64,000 nt of DNA from Halomonas piscis (lineage in GTDB: Bacteria; Pseudomonadota; Gammaproteobacteria; Pseudomonadales; Halomonadaceae): positions 2,666,001-2,730,000 of the forward strand of contig NZ_CP119391.1 in assembly GCF_031886125.1 (NCBI RefSeq). The letters are read 5' to 3'. Made by a program: the position numbers and the translations under genes. The notes below the pieces were generated by a model. That model was not told the DNA's origin. It searched no databases and saw only the letters and a list, made by a program, of their open reading frames with translations. This document shows positions 1 to 10,843 of this stretch, one piece after another; positions within the stretch are counted from its first letter, which is position 1, and the number at the start of each line of letters is the position of its first letter.

Positions 1-150
1 AATCAGGTACAGAAATTCGCCGGGCTGCCCGGTATCCAGCAGGATTTCGCCGCGCTCGAAACAGGCGATGTCCATGCCGCGCCGGGCATGCTCCCGCCCG
101 GCCGCGTCGAGCAGGGAAAAAGGCGGCTGAGACAGCTCGACATCGACCAT
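1..150 (-). CDS. cyclic-nucleotide-binding-domain protein, N-terminus (partial; probable DUF294 nucleotidyltransferase)
   Basis: Only the first 50 codons are inside the window; the gene runs off the left edge. The start is ATG at 150-148, behind a good GGAGGAG ribosome site. The visible residues (PFSLLDAAGREHARRG..., then FERGEILLDTGQPGEFLYLI) match the opening of a cNMP-binding domain. In related bacteria, proteins of the form cNMP-binding, CBS pair, DUF294 nucleotidyltransferase sit divergently from acetate-type sodium symporters, as here, so that family is the likely identity. The longer open frame over the same bases (3-329) is a shadow. The fold of the first 50 residues is fairly secure; the full domain order is inferred from context. 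Confidence 0.6.
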   Translation of the reverse strand, partial: MVDVELSQPPFSLLDAAGREHARRGMDIACFERGEILLDTGQPGEFLYLI

Positions 151-454
151 GGCTCCTCCGGCAACAGATAAAGGCAGATGCCGGCAGTATCGACGCTATG
201 GCGCGCGCCGGCACCTATACCATCGTCATATTCATCAGCGCCGGATATATCAGCATCTTCTGCATGGCCCCTGAAATGCGCCGGCAGGGCGGGAGTGGCG
301 GGCGTTTGATACCTTCGTGTAGAGACCAAAGTCTGGATTTATTTTCGCTACGTTTTGCCCAGTATAAGGGCACGTCGTGCCGGGCCGGCGCCCTGCGCGA
401 TGAAATCCACATACCATCTCCAACCTTAAACAATCACAAGCGGAGAACTACGCC
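151..454. other. divergent intergenic region
   Basis: About 300 bases with no credible gene lie between the two divergent starts. The region must hold promoters for both the cNMP-domain gene and the symporter operon. Apart from the perfect 6-1-6 inverted repeat listed separately, I see no convincing -35/-10 pair. There are A/T-rich patches near 335-365. Confidence 0.5.
369..381. promoter_or_regulatory. inverted repeat, candidate operator upstream of the symporter operon
   Basis: GGCACG-T-CGTGCC is a perfect 6-1-6 inverted repeat about 75 bases upstream of the DUF4212 start. It could bind a regulator of acetate transport; CrbR is the obvious candidate because it is encoded nearby, but that is inference. 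Confidence 0.35.
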
Positions 455-727
455 ATGGCAGATGACAACACCAACGCCAATGCCAACGCTACGGCATACT
501 GGAAAGCCAACGTGCGCACCATTCTTGGCTGCCTGGTCGTCTGGGCCTTTGTCTCGTACGGCTGCGCCATTCTGTTTCGTCCGTTGCTTGCGGGCATCCC
601 CATCGGCGGTACCGATCTGGGCTTCTGGTTTGCTCAGCAGGGCTCGATTTTGACCTTTATCGCGATCATCTTCTTCTACGCCTGGAAGATGAATCGGCTC
701 GACGCCAAATATAGCCTTGGGGAGTAA
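455..727 (+). CDS. DUF4212 small subunit of sodium:solute symporter
   Basis: This 90-residue protein has two membrane segments (about residues 24-46 and 60-80) and belongs to the DUF4212 family of putative small subunits of sodium:solute symporters. The reading WKANVRTILGCLVVW...GLGFWFAQQG-like followed by a YAWKMNRLD tail is typical of the family. It lies 6 bases upstream of the large symporter gene and must share its mRNA. The start at 455 has GGAG about 9 bases upstream. Members are known mainly by genomic association with acetate-type symporters; the biochemical role of the small subunit is poorly defined. Confidence 0.88.
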   Translation: MADDNTNANANATAYWKANVRTILGCLVVWAFVSYGCAILFRPLLAGIPIGGTDLGFWFAQQGSILTFIAIIFFYAWKMNRLDAKYSLGE

Positions 728-733
728 GCCAGC

Positions 734-2539
734 ATGGATCAGTTCATCATCAACATCCTCTTTGTGGGCGCCTCCTTTGCGCTCTACATCGGCATTGCCG
801 TCTGGGCGCGCGCCGGCTCGACCAAGGACTTCTACGTCGCCGGCGGCGGCGTCCATCCGGTTACCAACGGCATGGCCACGGCGGCGGACTGGATGTCCGC
901 GGCGTCGTTCATTTCCATGGCCGGCCTGCTGGCCGCCGGCGGCTACGCCAACTCGACCTATCTGATGGGCTGGACCGGCGGCTACGTGCTGCTGGCCATG
1001 CTGCTTGCCCCCTATCTGCGCAAGTTCGGCAAGTTCACCGTCCCGGCCTTTATCGGCGATCGCTTCTACAGCGACACGGCGCGCCTGATCGCGGTGGTCT
1101 GCCTGATCATTGCCTCAACCACCTACGTCATTGGCCAGATGACCGGGGCCGGCGTTGCGTTCTCGCGCTTTCTGGAAGTGCCCAACACCGCAGGGATCTG
1201 GATTGCCGCGCTGATCGTGTTCCTCTACGCCGTGTTCGGCGGCATGAAGGGCATCACCTATACCCAGGTGGCCCAGTACGTGGTGCTGATCATCGCCTAC
1301 ACCATTCCCGCGGTATTCATCGCCATGCACCTCACCGGCAACCCCATCCCCATGTTCGGGATGTTCAGCACCCACACCGAGTCCGGCATGCCGCTTCTGG
1401 ACAAGCTCGACCAGGTGGTGACGGCGCTGGGGTTCAACGCCTACACCGCCGACGTCGACAACAAGCTCAACATGGTGCTGTTTACCCTCTCGCTGATGGT
1501 GGGTACCGCCGGGCTGCCCCACGTCATCATCCGCTTTTTCACCGTGCCCAAGGTGGCGGATGCGCGCTGGTCCGCGGGCTGGGCGCTGGTGTTCATCGCC
1601 CTGCTGTACGTCACCGCGCCGGCGGTGGGCTCCATGGCGCGGCTCAACCTGCTGACCACGGTCTACCCGGACATGGCCCAGCAGACCGAGAACTACGACG
1701 CCGCCGCCCAGAACCCCATCCGCTATGAAGACCGTCCCGGCTGGATCCGCTCCTGGGAAGAAACCGGTCTGATCACCTTCGAGGACAAGAACGGCGACGA
1801 CCGCATCCAGCTCTACAACGACGACAGCGACGCCTTTAGCGACAAGGCCGAAGAGTTCGGCTGGGAAGGCAACGAGCTGTCGGTCAACAACGATATCCTG
1901 GTGCTGGCCAACCCCGAAATCGCCAATCTGCCGCCCTGGGTGATCGGCCTGATCGCCGCCGGCGGGGTCGCCGCCGCGCTTTCCACCGCGGCCGGGCTGC
2001 TGCTGGCCATTTCCTCGGCGATCAGCCACGACCTGATCAAGAACACCATCAACCCGCGGATCACCGAGCGAGGCGAAATGCTCGCCGCGCGAATCTCCAT
2101 GGCCGGGGCGATCCTGCTCGCCACCTATCTGGGGCTCAACCCGCCCGGGTTTGCCGCCCAGACCGTGGCGCTGGCCTTCGGTATTGCCGGTGCCTCGCTG
2201 TTCCCGGCGCTGATGATGGGCATCTTCTCCAAGCGCATCAACAACCGCGGCGCCGTGGCCGGCATGCTCACCGGGCTTTTGACCACGCTTCTGTATATCT
2301 TTACCTACCTGGGCTGGTTCTTTATCCCCGAAACCAACATGCTGGCCAACACGCCGGAAAACTGGGTGCTGGGTATCTCCCCGCAGTCCTTCGGGGCGCT
2401 GGGGGCGATCATGAACTTCGCCGTGGCTTTCGCCGTTTCCAGCGTTACCGCTGCACCGCCCAAGGAAATCCAGCTGCTGGTGGAAAGCGTGCGCTACCCC
2501 AAGGGGGCCGGCAGCGCGCCGCACCTGAGTCAGCACTGA
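734..2539 (+). CDS. sodium:solute symporter, VC_2705/ActP-like (probable acetate or short-chain carboxylate uptake)
   Basis: A 601-residue inner-membrane transporter of the SSS/SLC5 family. The N-terminus (FYVAGGGVHPVTNGMATAADWMSAASFISMAG) is the signature of the VC_2705 branch related to acetate permease ActP. A long polar insertion at about residues 315-395 separates membrane segments; within it residues 351-362 (DKNGDDRIQLYN) look like an EF-hand calcium loop. It pairs with the DUF4212 gene upstream and lies beside crbS/crbR and acs, so acetate or another short-chain acid is the likely substrate. A strong terminator follows at 2609. The family is certain; the substrate is inferred from context. 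Confidence 0.9.
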   Translation: MDQFIINILFVGASFALYIGIAVWARAGSTKDFYVAGGGVHPVTNGMATAADWMSAASFISMAGLLAAGGYANSTYLMGWTGGYVLLAMLLAPYLRKFGKFTVPAFIGDRFYSDTARLIAVVCLIIASTTYVIGQMTGAGVAFSRFLEVPNTAGIWIAALIVFLYAVFGGMKGITYTQVAQYVVLIIAYTIPAVFIAMHLTGNPIPMFGMFSTHTESGMPLLDKLDQVVTALGFNAYTADVDNKLNMVLFTLSLMVGTAGLPHVIIRFFTVPKVADARWSAGWALVFIALLYVTAPAVGSMARLNLLTTVYPDMAQQTENYDAAAQNPIRYEDRPGWIRSWEETGLITFEDKNGDDRIQLYNDDSDAFSDKAEEFGWEGNELSVNNDILVLANPEIANLPPWVIGLIAAGGVAAALSTAAGLLLAISSAISHDLIKNTINPRITERGEMLAARISMAGAILLATYLGLNPPGFAAQTVALAFGIAGASLFPALMMGIFSKRINNRGAVAGMLTGLLTTLLYIFTYLGWFFIPETNMLANTPENWVLGISPQSFGALGAIMNFAVAFAVSSVTAAPPKEIQLLVESVRYPKGAGSAPHLSQH

Positions 2540-2608
2540 CGCATGACTCCACGCTGAATATCTGCCGCTGAGGCGTTCAGCCACTGGGATATTGTGTCTC
2601 TCCCACCC

Positions 2609-2640
2609 GGCGGGCTTCCGTAAGGAAGTCCGCCTTTTTT
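2609..2640 (+). terminator. rho-independent terminator of the symporter operon
   Basis: An 11-bp stem (2609-2619 with 2624-2634, one G-T pair), a GTAA loop and six T residues follow the symporter stop by about 70 bases. Confidence 0.9.
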
Positions 2641-2694
2641 CCACCGCGCCAACGCCCCGCACCGGCGTTGGCGCCCCGTCATCGAGGAGACGCC

Positions 2695-3219
2695 ATGCTC
2701 TGGCACTTGATCGCCGCCGTGGTTTCCGGCCTGGCCGCCGCGGGCATCGGCCTGTTTTTGCGCACGCTGAGCGGCAAGCGCCTGCCCAAGTGGATTGTTC
2801 CGGTCTGCGCCGGGCTGGGCATGCTCGGCTATCAGATCAACGCGGAATATCGCTGGTTCGAGCACAAGCAGCAGCAGCTGCCGGAAAGCGCCGTGGTCAT
2901 TTCCAAGGAGACCGGCAGCGCCGTGTGGCGGCCCTGGACGTTTCTTTTTCCCATGGTGGAAGCGTTCAGCGTGGTCGACCGCGACAGTATTCATCGCCGT
3001 GGCCGGGAAGAAACGCCCGTCACCGAGCTGATCGTCTATCACTTCGAGCGTCACTATGCCGACGTGGTCACCCCCACCCCCTACCTGATCAACTGCGACA
3101 CCCGCGAGCTGGTGCCGCTGGATGACGCCTCCGGCAAGCCGGCGATGAACGAGCTGCGCACCCTGCGCAAAAGCGCTCCGCTGTATATCGCCGCGTGTCG
3201 GCCGCCCCAAAAGGTCTGA
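2695..3219 (+). CDS. small membrane protein of unknown function
   Basis: A 174-residue protein with two N-terminal membrane segments (about residues 3-23 and 35-52) and a soluble remainder. I do not recognise the family. The start at 2695 was chosen because GAGGAGA sits just upstream; the upstream in-frame codons lack a site. It lies alone between a strong terminator and crbS and has its own terminator, so it is probably expressed independently. Its place between the acetate symporter and the CrbS kinase is the only functional hint. Confidence 0.7.
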   Translation: MLWHLIAAVVSGLAAAGIGLFLRTLSGKRLPKWIVPVCAGLGMLGYQINAEYRWFEHKQQQLPESAVVISKETGSAVWRPWTFLFPMVEAFSVVDRDSIHRRGREETPVTELIVYHFERHYADVVTPTPYLINCDTRELVPLDDASGKPAMNELRTLRKSAPLYIAACRPPQKV

Positions 3220-3257
3220 TACGCCCGCCCCGCTCGCTTCAACTGCCTGACGCCTAC

Positions 3258-3284
3258 GCCCATTTCACCTAGAATGGGCCTTTT
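3258..3284 (+). terminator. terminator after the small membrane protein gene
   Basis: A 7-bp stem GCCCATT/AATGGGC with an 8-base loop, then C and four T residues. Confidence 0.65.
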
Positions 3285-3328
3285 CCACCGGCGGCCCGGG
3301 CCGCGGTGCGCCACGGCGGGAGCGTTCG

Positions 3329-6300
3329 ATGTTTTATGCAGGGCTACTCATCGCGGTATCGCTTTTGTACATTGCGATGCTGTTCGGCATTGCCTGGTAC
3401 GGCGATCGCCGAGCCCACACCCGGGGCGCCAGCCGCCGCCGTCCGCTGATCTACAGCCTGGCGCTGGCGATTTACTGCACGTCCTGGACGTTTTACGGCG
3501 CCGTGGGCCAGGCGGCCACTTCGGGCTGGTCCTTTGCCAGCATTTTTGTCGGGCCGGTGCTGACGTTTCTGCTGTTCTGGCCGGTGCTGGCGAAGATGAT
3601 TCGCGTGGCCAAGCATCAGAACATCACCTCGATTGCCGACTTCATTGCCTCGCGCTACGGCAAGGCCCAGTCCCTGGCGGTCCTTGCCAGCCTGATCGCG
3701 CTGATCGGCACGCTGCCCTACATAGCCCTGCAGCTCAAAGCCGTAGCCTCGTCGTTCAGTATCCTTACCGACAGCGCCAGCGCTCCCCATGCACCGCTGT
3801 TTGGCGACGCCGCCTTTTACATTGCCGCGGTCATGGCGCTGTTCGCCATTCTGTTCGGCACCCGCCACACCGACGCCACCGAACACCACGAGGGGCTGAT
3901 CCACGCCGTGGCCTTTGAGTCGCTGATCAAGCTGGCGGCGTTCGTGATTCTGGGCGCGGTGGTCACCTGGGGCATGTTCGACGGGCTGGGCGGGCTTTTG
4001 CGCTACGCCGACGATCAGCTCCAGCTGGAGCGCCAGCTGACCGAGCAAGATTTCGCCCACGGCTTCTGGGCCCAGACGCTGCTCGCCATGCTGGCGATTT
4101 TCTGCCTGCCGCGCCAGTTCCACGTTGCCGTGGTGGAAAACACCCACCCCGACGATGCCCGGCGGGCACGCTGGCTGTTTCCTCTCTACCTGGCCGCGGT
4201 AGCCTTTTTTGTCGTGCCGCTGGCCGGCGCCGGGCTGTGGCTGTTCGGCGACACCGATATCCAGCCCGACACCTACGTGCTGGCGCTATCCATGGCGTCA
4301 AACCACGGCTGGCTGCCGCTTTTGACCTTTATCGGCGGCTTTTCCGCCGCGACCAGCATGGTCCTTGTCGCCACCGTGGCGGTGTCGATCATGGTATCCA
4401 ACGAGATCGTCATCCCCGCGCTTTTTCGCCTGCGCTGGTTCGATACCCAGGCCCGGGACTACGGCCGCCTGGTGCTGCGCGTCAGACGCTTTACCATCGT
4501 CGCCGTGCTGGTGCTGGCCTACGGCTTCTATCGGCTGCTGGCCGAGTTTACCTCGCTTTCCTCCATCGGCATGCTGTCCTTTGCCGCCGCCGCGCAGTTC
4601 GCCCCGGCGCTGATCGGCGGCCTTTACTGGAAGCGCGGCAACTGGCTGGGGGTCACCGTGGGGCTGAACGCGGGCTTTGCCGTCTGGGCCTACAGCCTGC
4701 TGGGCCCGGCGCTTGCCAGCGCCGGCGTGCTGCCCGGCGGCTGGGTCGCCAATGGTCCGCTGGGGGTCGGCTGGCTCTCGCCCGTGGAGCTTTTCGGCCT
4801 GCAGCTGGGCGATCCTTTCACCCACGGGGTCATGCTGTCGCTGGGGCTCAACCTGTTTTGCTATATCTTTATTTCCCAGCTGAGCACTCAGCGAGTGGTG
4901 GAACGCATCCAGGCCTCGCTGTTCGTGGACAGCGTGGAAACCCGCCAGACGTCGATCAACCGCCCCTGGCTCGGCGCCACCACGGTGGGCGACCTGAAGG
5001 TGCTGTGCGAACGCTTTCTCGGCGAAAGCCAGGTGGCCAAGGCCTTTAACGACTACGCCCGGCGCAACGCAACCACCCTTGACGACGACGCCCGGGCCTC
5101 CATCGACGTCATCCAGTTCACCGAGCGCTTTCTGGCCTCGGTGCTCGGCGCATCGTCGGCGCGCATCGTGGTCAACTCGGCGCTGCAGGGTCGCGGTATC
5201 GGCATTTCCGACGTGATCTCGATTGTCGATGAGGCCTCCCAGGTGCTCGAATTCAACCGTGCACTGCTTCAGGCCACCATCGAAAACATCAGTCAGGGCA
5301 TCAGCGTGGTGGACCAGCACCTGCGGCTGGTGGTGTGGAATCAGCGCTACCTGGAGCTGTTCCGCTTTCCCGACCACCTGATCCGCGTGGGCGCGCCCAT
5401 TGATCGTATCTTCCGCTACAACGCCCACAGCGGCGAATACGGCCCCGGCGACCCGGAAGAGCACGTGGAGCTTTTGCTCGACAATATCCGCGAGGGTCAG
5501 CCCCACCGCTACGTGCGCTATCGCCAGGACGGCAGCGTGCTGGAAGTCCAGGGCAATCCCATGCCCGGCGGCGGCTTTGTCTATACCTACCAGGATATTA
5601 CCCGGCAAAAGCGCACCGAAGAGGCGCTGATCCGCTCGGAAAACAACATCCGCATCTATACCGACAACGTGCCGGCATTGATCGCCTACTTCGACAAGGA
5701 CTGCCGCTACCTCTTTACCAACCGCGCCTACGAGCAGGCCTTCGGCGTGGATCGCCACGCGGTGATCGGCCGGCGCTTTGCCGACGTCATGCCCGCTGAC
5801 AAGGCCCGGGTGCGCGCCGACTGGATCCGCCGGACGCTTGCCGGCGAGCGGGTCAGCTTCGAAGTCGCCATGCCCATCGCCGGCGAGCGCCATCACATGC
5901 TGGTGACCTACACCCCGCACTTTGACGATGGCGGCGCCGCTCTCGGCTTTTTTGCCCTCTACCAGGACATTACCGAGCGCCGCCTGGCCGAGATCGCGCT
6001 CAAGGAAACCAACGAGACCCTGGAAGAGCGGGTGTACGAGCGCACCCAGGAGCTCTCCCGGGCCAAGCAGCTGGCGGAAGACGCCAACACCTCCAAGACG
6101 CGCTTTCTTGCCGCCGCCAGCCACGACCTGCTGCAGCCGCTCAACGCCGCGCGGCTGTTCACCTCGGCGCTGGCCCAGAACCAAACCGCCGACGACGATC
6201 GTCACACCATCGACCATATCGACAACTCGCTGCAGGCCGCCGAAGAGCTTTTAGGTACCCTGCTGGACATTTCCAAGCTGGACGCCGGCGCGCTCACGGC

Positions 6301-7210
6301 CCGGCGCAGCCACTTTGCCCTGGCCGACATTTTCCGCCCGCTGCGCGCCGAATTCGACGTCATGGCGGCCGACCGAGGGCTGGACCTGACCGTGGTGCCT
6401 ACCGAGCAGTGGGTGGACAGCGACGCCCAGATGCTGCGCCGTATCGTGCAGAACTTTCTCTCCAACGCCCTGCGCTATACCCGGGAGGGCCGCGTGCTGC
6501 TGGGCTGCCGGCGCGCAGGGGAACGGCTGCGCATCGAAGTCTGGGATACCGGCCCGGGGATCGCCGAGGCCAAGCAAGCGGAAATCTTCCAGGAGTTCCG
6601 CCGCCTGGATCAAAGCTCACGCCACCGCGAAAACGAGAAAGGGCTGGGGCTGGGGCTATCCATTGCCGAGCGCATGAGCCGGGTGCTGGATCACCCCATC
6701 GCGGTGCGCTCCCGGGAAGGCGCCGGCACGGTATTCTCCGTCAGCGTGCCGGCGGTCGAAGCCCAGGCCGCCGCAGACACGGCCCCCGAGCCTCGTCGCC
6801 GGGCAGGCAACAAGCTCGCCGGCGCGCGCATTGTGTGCATCGATAACGAGTCGCTGATTCTCGAAGGCATGAGCGCCATGCTCGGCGGCTGGGGGTGCGA
6901 AGTGTTCACCGCCACCAGCATCGGCGGGGCCAAATCGATTCTGCGCAATATGGAAGGCGACCCTGAGGCGATACTCGCCGACTACCATCTGGGCAACGAA
7001 GTCACCGGGCTGATGGCGCTGGAGGCCCTTGGCGAACGCCTGCAGGGCGAGGTGCCCGGCATCGTGATCACCGCCGACCGCACCGAAGCGGTGGCCGACG
7101 AGGTCCGGCGCGCCGGCCACCACCTGCTGCAAAAGCCGGTGCGCCCGGCGGCCCTGCGCGCCCTGCTGACCCGGACGCTGCAGGCCCGCCGCGGGGCGCA
7201 GAAAACCTAG
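3329..7210 (+). CDS. crbS: CrbS-type hybrid sensor histidine kinase with SLC5 transporter module
   Basis: This 1293-residue inner-membrane kinase begins with a complete SSS/SLC5 transporter-like module (about residues 1-525, some 13 membrane segments). A STAC-like linker follows (about 530-645), then two PAS domains (about 655-755 and 772-890), a coiled coil and HisKA with the phospho-acceptor His932 (AASHDLLQPL). The ATPase domain carries NFLSNALRYT, GPGI and GLGLGLSI, and a C-terminal receiver has the phospho-acceptor Asp1218. This order matches CrbS (Vibrio) and MxtR (Pseudomonas), which with CrbR/ErdR switch on acs during the acetate switch. CrbR is encoded convergently 9 bases away and acs lies just beyond. 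Transporter-linked kinases without a receiver (CbrA) are the alternative; the receiver and the neighbours favour CrbS. Confidence 0.9.
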   Translation: MFYAGLLIAVSLLYIAMLFGIAWYGDRRAHTRGASRRRPLIYSLALAIYCTSWTFYGAVGQAATSGWSFASIFVGPVLTFLLFWPVLAKMIRVAKHQNITSIADFIASRYGKAQSLAVLASLIALIGTLPYIALQLKAVASSFSILTDSASAPHAPLFGDAAFYIAAVMALFAILFGTRHTDATEHHEGLIHAVAFESLIKLAAFVILGAVVTWGMFDGLGGLLRYADDQLQLERQLTEQDFAHGFWAQTLLAMLAIFCLPRQFHVAVVENTHPDDARRARWLFPLYLAAVAFFVVPLAGAGLWLFGDTDIQPDTYVLALSMASNHGWLPLLTFIGGFSAATSMVLVATVAVSIMVSNEIVIPALFRLRWFDTQARDYGRLVLRVRRFTIVAVLVLAYGFYRLLAEFTSLSSIGMLSFAAAAQFAPALIGGLYWKRGNWLGVTVGLNAGFAVWAYSLLGPALASAGVLPGGWVANGPLGVGWLSPVELFGLQLGDPFTHGVMLSLGLNLFCYIFISQLSTQRVVERIQASLFVDSVETRQTSINRPWLGATTVGDLKVLCERFLGESQVAKAFNDYARRNATTLDDDARASIDVIQFTERFLASVLGASSARIVVNSALQGRGIGISDVISIVDEASQVLEFNRALLQATIENISQGISVVDQHLRLVVWNQRYLELFRFPDHLIRVGAPIDRIFRYNAHSGEYGPGDPEEHVELLLDNIREGQPHRYVRYRQDGSVLEVQGNPMPGGGFVYTYQDITRQKRTEEALIRSENNIRIYTDNVPALIAYFDKDCRYLFTNRAYEQAFGVDRHAVIGRRFADVMPADKARVRADWIRRTLAGERVSFEVAMPIAGERHHMLVTYTPHFDDGGAALGFFALYQDITERRLAEIALKETNETLEERVYERTQELSRAKQLAEDANTSKTRFLAAASHDLLQPLNAARLFTSALAQNQTADDDRHTIDHIDNSLQAAEELLGTLLDISKLDAGALTARRSHFALADIFRPLRAEFDVMAADRGLDLTVVPTEQWVDSDAQMLRRIVQNFLSNALRYTREGRVLLGCRRAGERLRIEVWDTGPGIAEAKQAEIFQEFRRLDQSSRHRENEKGLGLGLSIAERMSRVLDHPIAVRSREGAGTVFSVSVPAVEAQAAADTAPEPRRRAGNKLAGARIVCIDNESLILEGMSAMLGGWGCEVFTATSIGGAKSILRNMEGDPEAILADYHLGNEVTGLMALEALGERLQGEVPGIVITADRTEAVADEVRRAGHHLLQKPVRPAALRALLTRTLQARRGAQKT

Positions 7211-7219
7211 CGTCAGACT

Positions 7220-7882
7220 TCAGGATTCGAGCTTGGGCGGCTCTACCTCAAGCTTCTGGGCGGCGATGACCGCCTGGGTGCGCGAGTGCACGCCGAGCTT
7301 GCGCAGGATGGCGGTGACGTGGGCCTTGATGGTGGCTTCCGAAACGTTGAGCTCGTAGGCGATCTGCTTGTTCAACAGGCCGTCGGTGAGCATGTTGAGC
7401 ACGCGAAACTGCTGGGGCGTCAGCGACGCAATGGCCTCGGCAAAGCGCGCCTCTTCCTCGTTGGCATCGTCAAGCACGCCGGCCAGGGCCTCGGGCAACC
7501 AGACTTCGCCCTCAAGCACTTCGCTCACCGCCTCGGCAATCAGCGTCAGGGAAGACGACTTGGGAATGAACCCCGATGCGCCGTAGTCCAGCGCCCGGCG
7601 CACCACGTAGGGCTCGTCGCTCCCCGAGATGACCACCACCGGTATGTCGGGCATTTGCCCGCGCAGCTGGATCAGCCCGGAAAAGCCGTTGGCGCCGGGC
7701 ATGTGCAGATCGAGCAACACCAGGTCGGCATCCGGATGCCGGTTGACGGCCTCCGTGGTGGCTTCCATGGTGTCGGCTTCGACGATCTCCGCTTCGGGCG
7801 CCAGCTGACGCAGCGCCTGGGTCAGCGCGGCGCGGAACAGCGGATGGTCGTCAGCGACGATAAACTTATGGGCAATAGCCAT
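7220..7882 (-). CDS. crbR: LuxR-family response regulator CrbR (ErdR-like)
   Basis: A 220-residue regulator: a receiver domain with an acidic DDH pocket near residue 11, phospho-acceptor Asp58 (LVLLDLHMPG) and Lys108, then a LuxR-type helix-turn-helix at about residues 150-210 (LTPQQFRVLNMLTDGLLNKQIAYELNVSE...). The start was placed at 7882, behind GGAGGAG; the longer frame upstream has no such site. It is the likely partner of CrbS and activator of acs, which ends about 225 bases upstream on the same strand with a terminator between them. Confidence 0.9.
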   Translation of the reverse strand: MAIAHKFIVADDHPLFRAALTQALRQLAPEAEIVEADTMEATTEAVNRHPDADLVLLDLHMPGANGFSGLIQLRGQMPDIPVVVISGSDEPYVVRRALDYGASGFIPKSSSLTLIAEAVSEVLEGEVWLPEALAGVLDDANEEEARFAEAIASLTPQQFRVLNMLTDGLLNKQIAYELNVSEATIKAHVTAILRKLGVHSRTQAVIAAQKLEVEPPKLES

Positions 7883-8046
7883 GGGGTCTCCTCCGGATCC
7901 TTGAGCGGCCGTCTGGTAACTGCCGCACCGATAACGGCGGCAGCACCTTTCGAATGGTACCCCAAGGGCTTCACCCTGCCCAAGGGCAGCAGGCATGCCC
8001 GACTTTTTTTATCCGCGCACAGACCCCGGCGCGCCGCTGCCGCCCG

Positions 8047-8079
8047 AAAACAGCAATGCCGGCGCGCGGCCGGCATTGC
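8047..8079 (-). terminator. rho-independent terminator of acs
   Basis: A perfect 10-bp stem (8053-8062 with 8070-8079), a 7-base G/C loop and, read on the minus strand, a T run after the stem. It lies 28 bases past the acs stop and separates acs from crbR. Confidence 0.85.
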
Positions 8080-8106
8080 AGAAGGTGGGCAGAAACGCGC
8101 CGCGGC

Positions 8107-10059
<1,953 letters not shown>

Positions 10060-10241
10060 AAACAGACCTCTTGATCGGGATGAGAACCAGGCAAAAAGCG
10101 TCCGACCGCGTTCGGTGTTGAGCGAGCCGGCTCCTTGTGCTCCGCACTCAGCATATAGGTCTCGGCGCGGTCTTCCCTTTAGACCTTGGTATGAAAAAAA
10201 ATCTCTTTAATAACAAAGGATTACGTGAGCAATTCGGGCGT

Positions 10242-10823
10242 TTAACCGCCACAATAGACCAACGTCTGAGCGCACCGCCGACAGCGGTAACGCCGCCCTT
10301 TACGCCGCTGGGCATGGCGCTGCGGGGTGAAGTAGTGATCGCCACAGCTGCAAACGTAGCGGTACGGGGCCGAGCGTGCCCGGCTGACGTCCAGCCGGTG
10401 GGTCACCCGGGGCGTCAGGGCATAAAGGTCACGCATCACCGTTTGCCATTCGCGCCCGTGGGGCTTGAGCCGCGGCCCGTTCTCCAGATGAAACACCAGC
10501 CAGTGGGCCATTTCGTGGGGAATGACGTCGCTAAAGAACGCCGCGCGGTTTTCTGCCAAAAGCACCGGATTGAAGCGCAGCCCGCCGCGCCCCAGGTGGG
10601 CCTGGCCGGCCGAGGCGCCCCTGAGATCGAACCATACCCGGGGCGCGGGCAAACCCGGATGGACCTCCCGGGCGCGCTCGAGCGCCTCGGTCACTCGCCG
10701 ACGGGCAGCCTGCTCCAACGCTTCGTCATCGAGCCCGGCCAGCGCCTCGTCGGGCCAGGCGGGCAGCGGCGCAGCCGTTTTTGATGGTAAACTGGACACC
10801 TTGTTTTCCCTGCTATTTTCCAT
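10242..10823 (-). CDS. SprT-family zinc metalloprotease-like protein
   Basis: A 193-residue SprT-like protein. The zinc motif HEMAH is at about residues 103-107 and is followed by WLVFHLENGPRLKPHGREW. The C-terminus is a zinc ribbon with paired cysteines (VCSC...CRRC). SprT/Spartan-fold proteins may process DNA-protein crosslinks; the bacterial role is not settled. The ATG at 10823 has no ribosome site; a GTG at 10799 behind AGGG is an equally good start and would shorten the protein by 8 residues. The divergent UPF0149 gene starts only about 20 bases away. Confidence 0.85.
   Translation of the reverse strand: MENSRENKVSSLPSKTAAPLPAWPDEALAGLDDEALEQAARRRVTEALERAREVHPGLPAPRVWFDLRGASAGQAHLGRGGLRFNPVLLAENRAAFFSDVIPHEMAHWLVFHLENGPRLKPHGREWQTVMRDLYALTPRVTHRLDVSRARSAPYRYVCSCGDHYFTPQRHAQRRKGRRYRCRRCAQTLVYCGG
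10793..10819 (+). promoter_or_regulatory. candidate promoter of the UPF0149 gene
   Basis: TGGACA (10793) and an extended -10 TGC-TATTTT (10814-10819) with a 15-base spacer lie inside the beginning of the divergent sprT gene. The spacer is short, so this is tentative. Confidence 0.3.
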
Positions 10824-10843
10824 GCCAACCCATGAGGCCTTGC

